DNA of 64,000 nt from Pseudomonas lini (GTDB taxonomy: Bacteria; Pseudomonadota; Gammaproteobacteria; Pseudomonadales; Pseudomonadaceae), in the NCBI RefSeq assembly GCF_001042905.1, contig NZ_JYLB01000001.1, positions 186,001 to 250,000 of the forward strand. The letters run 5' to 3'. The notes under the pieces are model-generated. The model had not been told where the DNA came from. It did not search any database and saw nothing but the letters and a program-made list of their open reading frames with translations. The position numbers and the translations under genes are program-made. Positions 27,740-36,539 of this stretch are shown one piece after another (position 1 is the stretch's first letter; the number at the start of each line of letters is the position of its first letter).

Positions 27740-29044
27740 TCAATTGAAGCCTTTGGGATCTCTCAGGAACTCTTCGGCGATGTGCAGTGCGCTGATGTGC
27801 TGTGCATGGACGATGGGATTGCCGCATGAGCAATCTGTGGTCTGCGCTTCCCGTGTCCACACTCCGCTTGCCTGCCTCCGATATGTCCAGCCCGTGATGA
27901 AGCCGGCGCCGCTCAGTCGGAGCCCTGGGTGGTTGACGGTGAGTTCACAAACCTCAAATAGGTCGGGCCCGCGAGGTATGACGCCGACGCCCTTCTGGTA
28001 GAGCGTCAGGTGATCTAGGGTTGGATGCTTGATCAACGTGTCTGCTTCGAATGCTACCGTGCCATTCTCGTTGATTAGCTTCTCGATTTCAGGGAAGCGA
28101 AGGGGCTTGCTCGGGTCGGCTGAGCCATAGAGCACCATGTCCGGGATTTCGACGAAGATTCCACTGTGAGGGTTACCATCAATCGAATCCTGGGTATCCA
28201 GAATCCTTGCACCACGATAGAACGCCGTTTGCGCACCTGCGATTTTCACTAAGCTTGGATGGTACTCCGGAAGCTCCAGTGCTCGCTTGAACGCAGGCAG
28301 ATTTTTGAGGCTTGCTTCAAACTTGATCTCCTCCCACGGCAAGCCCAGCAGTGATCTTAAGATCGGATCGTCTGCGGGAGAGGGGAAGAGCGTGTTCGTG
28401 TCGGTTAAGCCACGGGCAGCGGCATACGCCTGCAGAACGTCGCTCGGGACAGTGATTTGTGCGAGATAGCAATTCTGTGGAATCGGATTGTGCAGAGGGC
28501 CAAGAAGCCAAGCTGACTGAGCCACGGTGCGCGGCCTGTAGCCCTCAACCGTCAACGTAGCCAAGTTGACTAGGCCTACATGATTGGCGGCCTGCTTACT
28601 GAGCACATACAGATGGCCAGTGCCGATCACAGGTGCATAGCGGGCCATGCGCTTTCTGACCATCACCGCCACCTCGTCACAGTCCTCGCACAGCTCCAGC
28701 GTGGTTGCTTCACTGTATTTGTGGCTGGCGAACCATGCGGCTACGGCTGCACTTGAAGTGCAATCGACGTAAAACGAACGCCACCCGTAGTGCTGAAGGA
28801 GGGCCTGCTGGTAGGCAAAGTCTGATCGGTGCTGGGCGATGTAGGCATCCAACACGCCTTGGGAGTAGCGACACCACTTGAGCATTTCGCTCGGTATGCA
28901 CCCCTTCCTGTCGAAGGACGTTCCTATGGAGGGGGCTCCCACCTCACCGTAATGGGAGATCTGGCCACGAAACAAAATATCCTCACCGAAGGTCCCAAGG
29001 AGCTGGTTTAACTCGTCGACGCTATTCGCTGCATATTGCTTCAA
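27740..29044 (-). CDS. FRG-domain protein
   Basis: This 434-residue protein opens with an FRG domain: LFRGQ at residues 24-28, then QHYGWRSFYVDCTSSAAVAAWFAS at about 87-110. The C-terminal 300 residues are not recognised. FRG proteins are frequent in defence islands and phage-related regions, but their biochemical activity is not settled. The gene lies 111 bases downstream of the CD-NTase gene on the same strand, so it may be a third member of that operon. It is convergent with hamB and could also be independent. Confidence 0.75.
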   Translation of the reverse strand: MKQYAANSVDELNQLLGTFGEDILFRGQISHYGEVGAPSIGTSFDRKGCIPSEMLKWCRYSQGVLDAYIAQHRSDFAYQQALLQHYGWRSFYVDCTSSAAVAAWFASHKYSEATTLELCEDCDEVAVMVRKRMARYAPVIGTGHLYVLSKQAANHVGLVNLATLTVEGYRPRTVAQSAWLLGPLHNPIPQNCYLAQITVPSDVLQAYAAARGLTDTNTLFPSPADDPILRSLLGLPWEEIKFEASLKNLPAFKRALELPEYHPSLVKIAGAQTAFYRGARILDTQDSIDGNPHSGIFVEIPDMVLYGSADPSKPLRFPEIEKLINENGTVAFEADTLIKHPTLDHLTLYQKGVGVIPRGPDLFEVCELTVNHPGLRLSGAGFITGWTYRRQASGVWTREAQTTDCSCGNPIVHAQHISALHIAEEFLRDPKGFN

Positions 29045-29155
29045 AGCTGCCTCCCTCGCCGATAGCGTATGGCATTGTTTTTTACCAGTGCTTTGTAGTT
29101 TCGTCGCAAAAAGTTGCGTAAGTGCGGACTGTCTCCTGAAACACTTCGACAGTAC

Positions 29156-30439
29156 TCATATCGGCACGATGATTCGGCTGCGGGCAACGCACACGTTGTC
29201 TTTCACCGCATAGCATTCCACGTAATGGTCGCCTTGGAAGGTTGAGTGCTCGGTGATTTGATGGTGGCCGCTGTCGATACGGATTTCCCCGCGAATCATG
29301 TTCCGCTCGATGGCCTCCGGGCCGAGATTCTTCACCTTCCAGTAGATTTTATAAGGTGGCGGCACATCGATCTCGGCTACCCAAAATGTCAGCTCACGCT
29401 GTTTCGGGATCCGGTAGGTCATAACGCGTGACATGAGGTTGCGAAGTCGGTCACCCTCATTTTTGACCGAGCAATCGATACGAAGGGTGTACTGGATGTC
29501 GAGGCTGAATTTTCGGCCAATGAACTGTTCGCCATTTTTGACGCGATTTTCCGCTATCGCCTGCTTCTTTTCCTGCTCGACATACTCTGGGAAATGTTCG
29601 CCAAAGACAGTGCTCCACCGCTCATGGGCAACCTCAGCATCGTCCAGAGCCTCCTGTAAACGCCTCAGGGCCTTCTTGGCTTTGGGGTGGAAGTTACCTG
29701 ACTTCGTGACGATCGAGCCGCTTCCAGGCGCACGCCATTGCTCCTTGTCCTCGTCGATATCCACCAGGTATGCGAAGAAATCCCGAGTCATTTCGCCGTA
29801 GGCGGAATAGGAGTTGGCGTCGTAGTCTGCGGTGTTCTTGAGGAACTGGTAGCAGAGAGTGTCGATCATCATCCCTTTAAGCGGCACGCCGTGGTCGTTC
29901 TTCCAGGCCCGCACCATTTTGCATAGGCGCTTGAGGTTATGGTTTTTGGCCTGGTTCAGCGCGTTAATCTCATCGATTTCAGCGACCGGGTTGCAGGTTT
30001 CCCAGTTGCCCCCGTCATTCGCATCCGGATAAGTGTAGCTATCATCCTCATGCTCGAACGCAGGTAGCACCTCGACCACGTAATCCGTGAAGTTGATCGA
30101 CACTACCTGCTGCTGAGCCCTGACCTCATGATTAGGAAAGCGCTCCTTCAGGGCTAGGCGTATCTCTCCGAGTAACGCCGACTGTTTGTTATTTTCGTAA
30201 CGCTGGAAGCGATCGTAGACCGACCATGGCAGCACGAACGCCATGTCCAGATCGCTTACGCCGTGGACGGCGGTATGGCGACCGTACGAGCCGACCTGGC
30301 GGCAGTGGAGGATGTCTGAGGCACTGTCGTAGTATTTTCCGTTCAGTTTCTCGGTGATCTGCCGGTAGCTTTTGGAGATCTCGTCGGCGTTCTTGACGGC
30401 CAGGTTTCTTCGAAATTGCTCAAAAAGCTCTTTACTCAT
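29156..30439 (-). CDS. CD-NTase (SMODS nucleotidyltransferase) with AGS-C sensor domain
   Basis: This 427-residue protein has the CD-NTase active site: G50-S51 (VGSYGRHTAV), D63 and D65 (VSDLDMAFVLP), and a third acid E123 (VVEVLPAF). The helical OAS1-like part follows to about residue 290. The last 130 residues (FIGRKFSLDIQY to the end) read as an AGS-C sensor domain, a beta-rich module found at the C-terminus of some SMODS enzymes. Such enzymes make cyclic oligonucleotide messengers on phage infection. The gene overlaps the SLATT effector gene by eight bases. The third acid is Glu rather than the more common Asp, which is compatible with activity. Confidence 0.85.
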   Translation of the reverse strand: MSKELFEQFRRNLAVKNADEISKSYRQITEKLNGKYYDSASDILHCRQVGSYGRHTAVHGVSDLDMAFVLPWSVYDRFQRYENNKQSALLGEIRLALKERFPNHEVRAQQQVVSINFTDYVVEVLPAFEHEDDSYTYPDANDGGNWETCNPVAEIDEINALNQAKNHNLKRLCKMVRAWKNDHGVPLKGMMIDTLCYQFLKNTADYDANSYSAYGEMTRDFFAYLVDIDEDKEQWRAPGSGSIVTKSGNFHPKAKKALRRLQEALDDAEVAHERWSTVFGEHFPEYVEQEKKQAIAENRVKNGEQFIGRKFSLDIQYTLRIDCSVKNEGDRLRNLMSRVMTYRIPKQRELTFWVAEIDVPPPYKIYWKVKNLGPEAIERNMIRGEIRIDSGHHQITEHSTFQGDHYVECYAVKDNVCVARSRIIVPI

Positions 30440-31052
30440 GGGTGCAAGCGTCCTTTAGGGAGAGCAGAAGATCTGGATGCGCGGCAAGCCATGACCCGCC
30501 GGCATAAGCGATCAGAACCACCACAATTAGCGCGTAAACGGAAAACGGGATCTTGTCCCTGAAAAACGAAAACTCACGGTGCTCAGCGATCCAGTCGACC
30601 TGTTGATCCCAGAAGAATTTCTTGTGAGCAAGCCAGCCTGAGAACAGGATGTGCTTTCTCTGACAGGCTGAGCGGAAATCGGTGGTGATTTGATCCAGTT
30701 CGGCTTGATCGGCGGAGGTGAACTGGTGATTGGATTTGCACCGGGCAGACATGCTCTTCAGCTGATCCAGCAACTGCGTCAGCTTGTTCCCAGCCTGGAA
30801 ATACTGCTCTTTGGTATCGCCGTAATAGGTGATGTAGAGGCTGCAGATGCCGATCACCGTAATGAGCGCCGAGATGTGTTTTGCCGCCAAGAAATCGATG
30901 TAGAGCGCTAGCACGCCAATCACCAGGGAGATCAGGCCGATCCAGCCTGGAGCTTTCTCCACAATGTCGTAGGTGGAGAAGTGAAGTTTGGCGGAGTACC
31001 CGACGTCATAGGCCTTCTCGGCGATCAACTTCAGCGCAACCTGCTCATCCAT
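30432..31052 (-). CDS. SLATT-domain membrane effector
   Basis: This 206-residue protein has two N-terminal transmembrane helices (about 35-58 and 60-78), a soluble helical middle rich in Gln, Lys and Asp, and a C-terminal helix (about 172-192). This is the layout of SLATT domains, predicted pore-forming effectors that pair with SMODS/CD-NTase enzymes. It would be activated by the nucleotide signal and damage the inner membrane, causing abortive infection. It is the first gene of the minus-strand unit SLATT-CD-NTase, with an eight-base overlap. No cap-binding partner (Cap2/Cap3) is present, so the system is of the short type. Confidence 0.8.
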   Translation of the reverse strand: MDEQVALKLIAEKAYDVGYSAKLHFSTYDIVEKAPGWIGLISLVIGVLALYIDFLAAKHISALITVIGICSLYITYYGDTKEQYFQAGNKLTQLLDQLKSMSARCKSNHQFTSADQAELDQITTDFRSACQRKHILFSGWLAHKKFFWDQQVDWIAEHREFSFFRDKIPFSVYALIVVVLIAYAGGSWLAAHPDLLLSLKDACTHE

Positions 31053-31263
31053 ATAGCTTACCTGCAGAGAGTCTCATCAGTCGCCTGCTACCGCTGAGAG
31101 AGGTATATAGATGGCCCTGACGTCGCATGTTGCGCTGGGCGTGGTAATTCGGCGTTCCAGCGCAAGGCGATCCGTCAGGTGCCGGGGTGGATTTTAGTCA
31201 TGTTATGTCATGTAATGGCCACTATATTTATCTTCGAGCACCAAATCCGAGAAGGAGCTTGCT

Positions 31264-31884
31264 TTGGTCGATGCTACGGTTGTTGAGCGCGTTCTCTGTG
31301 TAGTAGATAGATGCCTGAAGGCCCAGTTTCCCGATGACTACTACAAACGATGTTTGTATGCATCTTTTGGTGTGCACAGTCTCTTGCAGTCGCTGGGACA
31401 TAGCCCTGAGGTGCTGGGGGGTAGATTTTCAGCCTTTGTGGTTTCGCAGGATCAGCGAAGGGGCTTCGTTCACGGGTATGCATCTGAGTCCGGCGAGCAT
31501 TCTCATTATTGGGTGGAACTCGATGGCTCGATTATCGACTTGGGTACGTACTACCTACCTGCGGGTGCAGGTTTCTTAGCGTGCGAAATGCCGGCAGTAT
31601 TTTGGGATACAGCGTACGCTTTTCCGAAAGGACTGACCTATGCACCCGAAGCCAGCTATGCATCGTCGGAGGTAGCCCAGCTCGCACCGCATATCATCGA
31701 AAAGATGGAGCCGTTCCTTGCGGCCTGTCACGCCCGAATGGGGAGGCCTTTGGTTAAGCCGAAAATTGGGAAGTGGCTCGTGATCTCGCCTTCATCCATC
31801 CGGAGGGCCGCTCGCAAAGGCGATCTATGGGCACGAGGTGTGATTCGGTATGAATCTCTGCCAGAAGAACGCCTATCCATCTGA
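31264..31884 (+). CDS. Putative transglutaminase/papain-like protein
   Basis: This 206-residue protein has spaced Cys, His and Asp that fit a transglutaminase-like triad: C30 in YKRCLYASFGVHSLL, H81 in EHSHYWVEL and D92 in SIIDLGTYY. The rest, including a basic C-terminal region, is not recognised. The start is a TTG at 31264 with GGAG about seven bases upstream. It is the last cargo gene before the relaxase and stands divergent from the SLATT operon. It could be a cysteine protease or acyltransferase effector of another defence gene. No family was recognised with confidence. Confidence 0.55.
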   Translation: MVDATVVERVLCVVDRCLKAQFPDDYYKRCLYASFGVHSLLQSLGHSPEVLGGRFSAFVVSQDQRRGFVHGYASESGEHSHYWVELDGSIIDLGTYYLPAGAGFLACEMPAVFWDTAYAFPKGLTYAPEASYASSEVAQLAPHIIEKMEPFLAACHARMGRPLVKPKIGKWLVISPSSIRRAARKGDLWARGVIRYESLPEERLSI

Positions 31885-32381
31885 GACTTGTTTTTTCCAC
31901 CCAGCTCGGTTGATGGTGAGAGCAAAACAGGAGACTCAATGGATCGCTAAAGGTGAGCTCTTCTGTAGCCATACCGTCATCAAATACAAAGTCATTTGTG
32001 TTTGACAATTCCTTCGGTGCGAATGCGCGCTTTTGGCTGTGAGCTTGGCACGAGCCTAGCTCACCAATGATTTTCCGTGGGAAGCCAGCATCGAACCAGG
32101 CGTTGCGAGACTTCAGGACTGCGTGGACAAACATCCTTACTAGTGATCATCTGCGGGTTCAGGGATGAGATAGAAAGGGGGCGAAGAGAGACGGAGCCCC
32201 CCCTGGCCGACCCTGTGTCAAACCGGGGCACGCTGTCATAATTTCACCGCGTCGGTGTAGGCTGTAGTATGCGGTCTCTCAAACTGCAACGGCGTCACAG
32301 TATTGTGGCCGGCCATGAGTTCGGCAGTCCTAATACTCGCGGTGCAGAATGTCGTAGGATCCAATAGATTTCTATGGAAAT
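31885..32381. other. Intergenic region without recognised gene
   Basis: About 500 bases between the transglutaminase-like gene and the relaxase 3' end. Only short unsupported ORFs occur. It marks the boundary between cargo and the conserved ICE core. Confidence 0.5.
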
Positions 32382-34106
32382 CTAAGCATTTACGATTTTA
32401 AGAAAAGGATTATCGGCCGGCACAATATTGAACAACAACGCCGGGGTCTCGAGCAAATAACCTTTAAGATTTGCTTTCTTCCGAGGACCTTCGACATGAC
32501 AGATCCAGATGTTCAAGCCATCGTCTCGTTTCCTGTGGACCTTCAGTTTTTCGAACTGCTTCTGCACCCAACGCCATTCTTCAATCTCTTGATCGAAATC
32601 CTGTGAGATACCAGGAAACTCCTGCACATAGCGTTGGAAGAGACCTGGTGTGACCAATAGCACGCTGCCGCTCACCGTGTGGATTTTAGCCTTGCTGTCG
32701 TTGATGATCAGCTTGTGGCTCTGGATGCCTTCCTTGACCCATTTCAGGAATGCCCGACCGGGGTTGTCCGAAGGGGAGCTTCGGATTTCAAGAGCTCTTT
32801 CGGGTGGTGATTCAGGAGTCTCGGGCTCTGCCAATTCGAACATATTCAGCAACGTTCCGAGGTAATCGGCATCCATCGCTAGTGAATCTTCCAGCGATTG
32901 GTTTTGATGTGATCCTGTTCCGCCTGCCTTGGGCACTGGTGGTGATACCGGAGCGTCAGTCGGGTGGTCATCGACTACCATGGTCACTGTTCCGCTGAAA
33001 ATTTTGGGCCGGTCTTCGTTTCCCCAAATCAGTGCGGGTTGAAGGCGCAGAAAGGTGAAACTCTGCTGCCAATTTCCCTGTGCCACAAGCGCGGTCCAGA
33101 TGGCTTTGCCTTCCGGCGTGGACTCAACCAATCCATGCGATTGCAGCTCGTCAAACACCGCGAGATTGGACGAGGGAATCCCTTCAATCGATTGCGACAG
33201 CAGATAGGCCCGGAGCTTGTCTGTGACCGTCTTGCTGACGAGCCAGAGTGCGTCCTGGGTCAGCCATCCCGCGGCACCTGGCTGGTTGAGTTTCAGCTCG
33301 TTCAGAACTAGATGACGCAGTCCGCCGATCAAGTGATGTTGCAGCGAATGAATCGGTGCTTGCAGCGCCTTGTTCGGGTTACCACCGATGTTCTGCGCAG
33401 TAGAAACGCGGTCGGCCTGCATCACCAACTCACCGAGCACGCCGGCACGTTCGTACTGGCCCGCCAGGACATACAGCAGGTTGGCCCAGAGCGATGGGAA
33501 CCCACTGAGCCAATCGAGGATCGGGCAGTCAAGAATCTGGGTATAGATCAAGCCTGCGGCCGCGCCGTGCAGGTGGTAGTCGCGACCCTTGAGGTAGCGA
33601 AAACGATACGGCTGATCCAGGGATCCCTGCCAAGGATGCCAGACACGGCCATCCTGGCGCTCGACCAGCAGGTCCACGGCGATCTTGCCAATGTCATGCA
33701 GCAGGGCACCATAGGCGATGCCAGCAGACCAGGCGTCGGTCTGGGCGGCTTGGTCTTCGGGCGCAGCACCCGTGGGGAGCAGATAGGACTGACGCAATTT
33801 CAAACTACAAGCGACCAGCTCCAATCCATGGTCGAGCATGCCGCCAAGATAAGCATGGTGGTGCGTCTCGCTGGCTGGAAGCTGCTGGACCAGCTCGGCG
33901 TATCGATGGATCGGATTTATATAGAGCTGGCTGAATTGCGGATGGGAGAGGGCGGTGTACTGCCAAATGCGATCAAGCAACTGGCGGCGGTGCTCGGCTG
34001 CTAACAAGCTCTGGGACGATTCGATGGGCAGGTACCCATCGGCGACGTTTCCGGTTGGTGGAGGAGGAGGCTTTTGCCTTTTGTGCCGAAACAGACTGAG
34101 CATCAT
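32382..34106 (-). CDS. traI: MobH-family relaxase (TraI_2 type)
   Basis: This 574-residue protein nicks the transfer origin and leads the strand into the recipient. It has the MobH signatures: a 3H motif (H82-H84, THHHAYLGGMLDHG) and an HD motif (H137-D138, LLHDIGKIAVDL) within a TraI_2 domain of about 300 residues. A C-terminal DUF1528-type region follows at about 440-570. The start at 34106 or 34103 is set by GGGAGG directly upstream; a longer in-frame extension up to 34448 is not supported. Relaxases of this length and type belong to ICEclc/PAGI-2/PFGI-1 elements. The transfer origin is expected close by. Confidence 0.9.
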   Translation of the reverse strand: MMLSLFRHKRQKPPPPPTGNVADGYLPIESSQSLLAAEHRRQLLDRIWQYTALSHPQFSQLYINPIHRYAELVQQLPASETHHHAYLGGMLDHGLELVACSLKLRQSYLLPTGAAPEDQAAQTDAWSAGIAYGALLHDIGKIAVDLLVERQDGRVWHPWQGSLDQPYRFRYLKGRDYHLHGAAAGLIYTQILDCPILDWLSGFPSLWANLLYVLAGQYERAGVLGELVMQADRVSTAQNIGGNPNKALQAPIHSLQHHLIGGLRHLVLNELKLNQPGAAGWLTQDALWLVSKTVTDKLRAYLLSQSIEGIPSSNLAVFDELQSHGLVESTPEGKAIWTALVAQGNWQQSFTFLRLQPALIWGNEDRPKIFSGTVTMVVDDHPTDAPVSPPVPKAGGTGSHQNQSLEDSLAMDADYLGTLLNMFELAEPETPESPPERALEIRSSPSDNPGRAFLKWVKEGIQSHKLIINDSKAKIHTVSGSVLLVTPGLFQRYVQEFPGISQDFDQEIEEWRWVQKQFEKLKVHRKRDDGLNIWICHVEGPRKKANLKGYLLETPALLFNIVPADNPFLKIVNA

Positions 34107-34335
34107 GGTCCTCCCGGGAACTGGCAGAGTCAGTGGCCTTTTAGCCTTTTCGGATAGGGCTCTTACCCTTGAATCCCCATTCCCCTTCCGACCCTTGCTT
34201 GTCCTTTTGCCGTGTACCCCTTTATGCGGCAATCGGAATATCGATTTGTCCTGGTGCCGTTTTGTTGGATGCGCATGCTGGTACGAAAAAGGAAAGTGTC
34301 GGTACACTGCGGTGCGAATTTTATCGGGTCTTGCC

Positions 34336-34530
34336 ATGAACCTTACTGACGCCACGCTCATACTGCTGCTCGCAGCACGTATCCATGGAACAGACGAAGC
34401 CGTCAGGGCCTCGGCGAAGAGCGTGGTCAAGAAGCTACCGCGCAGCAAACGTGACCTTATCTACAAGGTGATCGACAGCCGGAGTCCGCTCGATCTGGTG
34501 GATTACCTGGCGGAGAATCTGGATACGTAA
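34336..34530 (+). CDS. Small hypothetical ICE protein divergent from the relaxase
   Basis: This 64-residue ORF is rich in Leu, Ala and Arg/Lys and forms two probable amphipathic helices. No family was recognised. It reads away from the relaxase gene, with about 230 bases between the two starts. A similar small gene near the relaxase is common in this element family, which is the only support beyond coding character. Confidence 0.5.
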   Translation: MNLTDATLILLLAARIHGTDEAVRASAKSVVKKLPRSKRDLIYKVIDSRSPLDLVDYLAENLDT

Positions 34531-34605
34531 CGGCGTACTGCGGTTACGGGGTTACCTCATGTTCTTTGCGTCAGAGCTCCGCAGTGTGGGGATTTTTCTG
34601 GGCAT

Positions 34606-34635
34606 AGAAAAAGGGTCCAACTCGTGTTGGACCCT
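34606..34635 (-). terminator. Terminator of the ardC transcript
   Basis: Arms agggtccaac (34612-34621) and gttggaccct (34626-34635) pair perfectly around tcgt. On the minus strand the hairpin is followed by TTTTTC. It lies 30 bases downstream of the ardC stop. Confidence 0.9.
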
Positions 34636-34664
34636 ATGAAGCGTTTGCAGCGGTGAGGTGACGA

Positions 34665-35627
34665 TCAAGCGCCATCGTTCATGCATCGCGAGTCATCCAT
34701 TACCGTCTGCTTCCGTTGCTGCTCCAGGTTGAGCACATACTCCGAAGCGCATCGGGCCTGGCCACTGGCGCGGAAAATCGCGCGGTTGTCAGCCTTGAGC
34801 AGGCCGAGCCAGGAGTCGATATAGCCCTCGTGCCGAAGCTCTCCCCGTATACCGGCGTAGGCACATAAAAAAGCGGCCCCCATTTCGGCGATCAACTCTT
34901 CAAATGCATAACCTGGCGAGCCGAATGGGCAAGGTGTGGTCACGCCTTCACGCTGCAACCGAGAGTGGTGCCCGGTCCAGTGCGTCAGCTCGTGAAGCGC
35001 GGTGGCGTAGTACCCACCCTGATCGTGAAATTGCGCTTTTGTCGGCAGTTGGATGAGATCCCTGATTGGGTGGTAAAAGGCTTCGTCGGCAAATCGATGA
35101 ATGATATTTGCGCCCGAACTTCGCAACAAACTTTCTGCAGCAGCGTTGGGGAAGAAGGGATCGCTCGGTTCCGTCTCGATTAAAGTTTCGTTGAGCGTTT
35201 CGAGCCCTTCCGTTTGCTCGATGTTGAACAGAAAATGTGTCCTGAGAATGCCGAAGTGAGCGACCTTGGGCTGACCGTTTTCATCGAGTACGGGTTGGCC
35301 TGATTCGGTCTGTTCCTCGCGCTCCATCGGTTTGTAGAGCACTGCCAGAGTGCTGTGCTCACCCTTACGGATGTGCCCGCCGGCTTTTTTGGCTTGATTG
35401 AAGGTCAGCCAGCGATCTTGAGTGAACCCCTGCAACCTGGCCTCGGCCCAGAGCAACGGTAAATTGATGCCCGAATAGGGACGCTGCGTAATGGCGTTGA
35501 TGGGATAGGGCTGGTGATGAGCGACGTCAGTTGAGCCATTTGAGGACCAGGGTTTGATCCAGGGCGCTACGCCTTGGTCTAACGCGGTAACGATCTTGTC
35601 AGTCACGTCTTGGTAGATGTTGCGCAT
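34665..35627 (-). CDS. ardC: ArdC-type antirestriction protein
   Basis: The 320-residue protein has the ArdC two-part structure: an N-terminal single-stranded-DNA-binding domain (DUF1738; from YQDVTDKIVTALDQGVAPW to about residue 130) and a C-terminal zincin metallopeptidase-like domain with HELTHWTGH (about 213-221). A later FEELIAEMGAAF segment supplies the third metal ligand. ArdC protects incoming plasmid DNA from host restriction. Its small neighbour gene and an upstream structured RNA suggest regulated expression on entry. A terminator ends the unit. Confidence 0.9.
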   Translation of the reverse strand: MRNIYQDVTDKIVTALDQGVAPWIKPWSSNGSTDVAHHQPYPINAITQRPYSGINLPLLWAEARLQGFTQDRWLTFNQAKKAGGHIRKGEHSTLAVLYKPMEREEQTESGQPVLDENGQPKVAHFGILRTHFLFNIEQTEGLETLNETLIETEPSDPFFPNAAAESLLRSSGANIIHRFADEAFYHPIRDLIQLPTKAQFHDQGGYYATALHELTHWTGHHSRLQREGVTTPCPFGSPGYAFEELIAEMGAAFLCAYAGIRGELRHEGYIDSWLGLLKADNRAIFRASGQARCASEYVLNLEQQRKQTVMDDSRCMNDGA

Positions 35628-35758
35628 GGCATTTTCCTCGGAGAAAACGGAGGAACGCCTTTCCCGTCGGGAAGGGTTCCCCGGTGGGTATTGGTTGGAT
35701 TGGTGCAGGACTGCGTATAGCCTGAGTTGGATCAGTGGCCAGGTATGGCCGTTTGCGT

Positions 35759-36088
35759 TTAGCGTTGCTGCTCTTCCGCAAGCGCTATCAGTAAGGCGTT
35801 AGGTTGGTCTGATGCCTGAAGTAGGCTGAGGCTCAGTTGCAGCAATGGTTCATGTTCTGCATCACTCACTGAGCCGAGCTTGGCTATCTCCAACACCACG
35901 TAGGGTGCGTTTGGATCGGCCAGGTGAGCTTTGAAGGCTGCGCGTACGATGTTGCTCAGCCTATCGAGCTGCAGTTTTTCAGGATGATTTGAACCATCGA
36001 GCAATACTGCGTGTTGCCACGCGTCTGGAGTGAACACAACGGGCAAGCGCAGAGTGTTCAGTGCTTCGCTTGTGAGTGAGTCGGACAT
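35759..36088 (-). CDS. Small hypothetical protein upstream of ardC
   Basis: This 109-residue, acidic and Leu-rich protein has no recognised family. The start at 36088 (MSDSLTSEAL) follows GGAGG at seven bases. A longer in-frame reading to 36226 runs into the structured RNA element and is not favoured. It lies 131 bases before ardC and probably shares its transcript. Confidence 0.65.
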   Translation of the reverse strand: MSDSLTSEALNTLRLPVVFTPDAWQHAVLLDGSNHPEKLQLDRLSNIVRAAFKAHLADPNAPYVVLEIAKLGSVSDAEHEPLLQLSLSLLQASDQPNALLIALAEEQQR

Positions 36089-36210
36089 GGGGTGCCTCCG
36101 TTTATAGCGCGAAGAAACCTGTCCCATAGGGGGAAAGAATTCCCCGCGGTGGGTTGAAGAAAAACAAGAGGGGTTAGGACGAGCCGAGCTCGAAAGACGC
36201 TCGGGAGAGC

Positions 36211-36360
36211 AGTAGGCGTTCATCACCGTGAAGCGTGACCGTGCGAGCCACCGAACGCTAATCGCACTTGGGGGGAACCATCACCGGAGTGACGTAGCTT
36301 TGAAGGCTCTGGCTACCTGGGAAGGTGCTGTCGATAACAGCGATCCGTACCCTCTATGTA
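36211..36360 (-). ncRNA. Structured RNA element, copy A (possible radC RNA motif)
   Basis: On the minus strand this segment lies 120 bases upstream of the ardC-unit start. It is a diverged duplicate of 61713-61862. Conserved hairpins include gctgt/acagc, gtagc/gctac, gtgcga/tcgcac and a four-base stem tcac/gtga (36281-36292) that reads ccac/gtgg in the other copy. The compensating change implies a conserved RNA fold. The association with antirestriction and RadC genes recalls the radC RNA motif, but a covariance-model match has not been checked. Confidence 0.65.
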
Positions 36361-36539
36361 GCTGGATGATATAGATGGGTCAACGGCCATAGAGGCGCTG
36401 GTGCACGAGCTGCGTCTTCTGTCTTCCAGTGAAGAGTTTTTCGACCGAGTAAGCTGATAAACGGTTAAGCATGGGCGGTTTTCAGTAGTAGTCTGTAATC
36501 TCGATTTCCACAGGAACACGCTCAGAAGAGGGCGCAACC

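Noticed and set aside
31754..32134. Minus-strand ORF of 126 codons
   Set aside because: It overlaps the 3' part of the transglutaminase-like gene and has no recognised family.
34107..34448. N-terminal extension of the relaxase
   Set aside because: The conserved sequence and a strong ribosome site begin at 34106. The extension is low-complexity and overlaps the promoter region and the divergent small gene.
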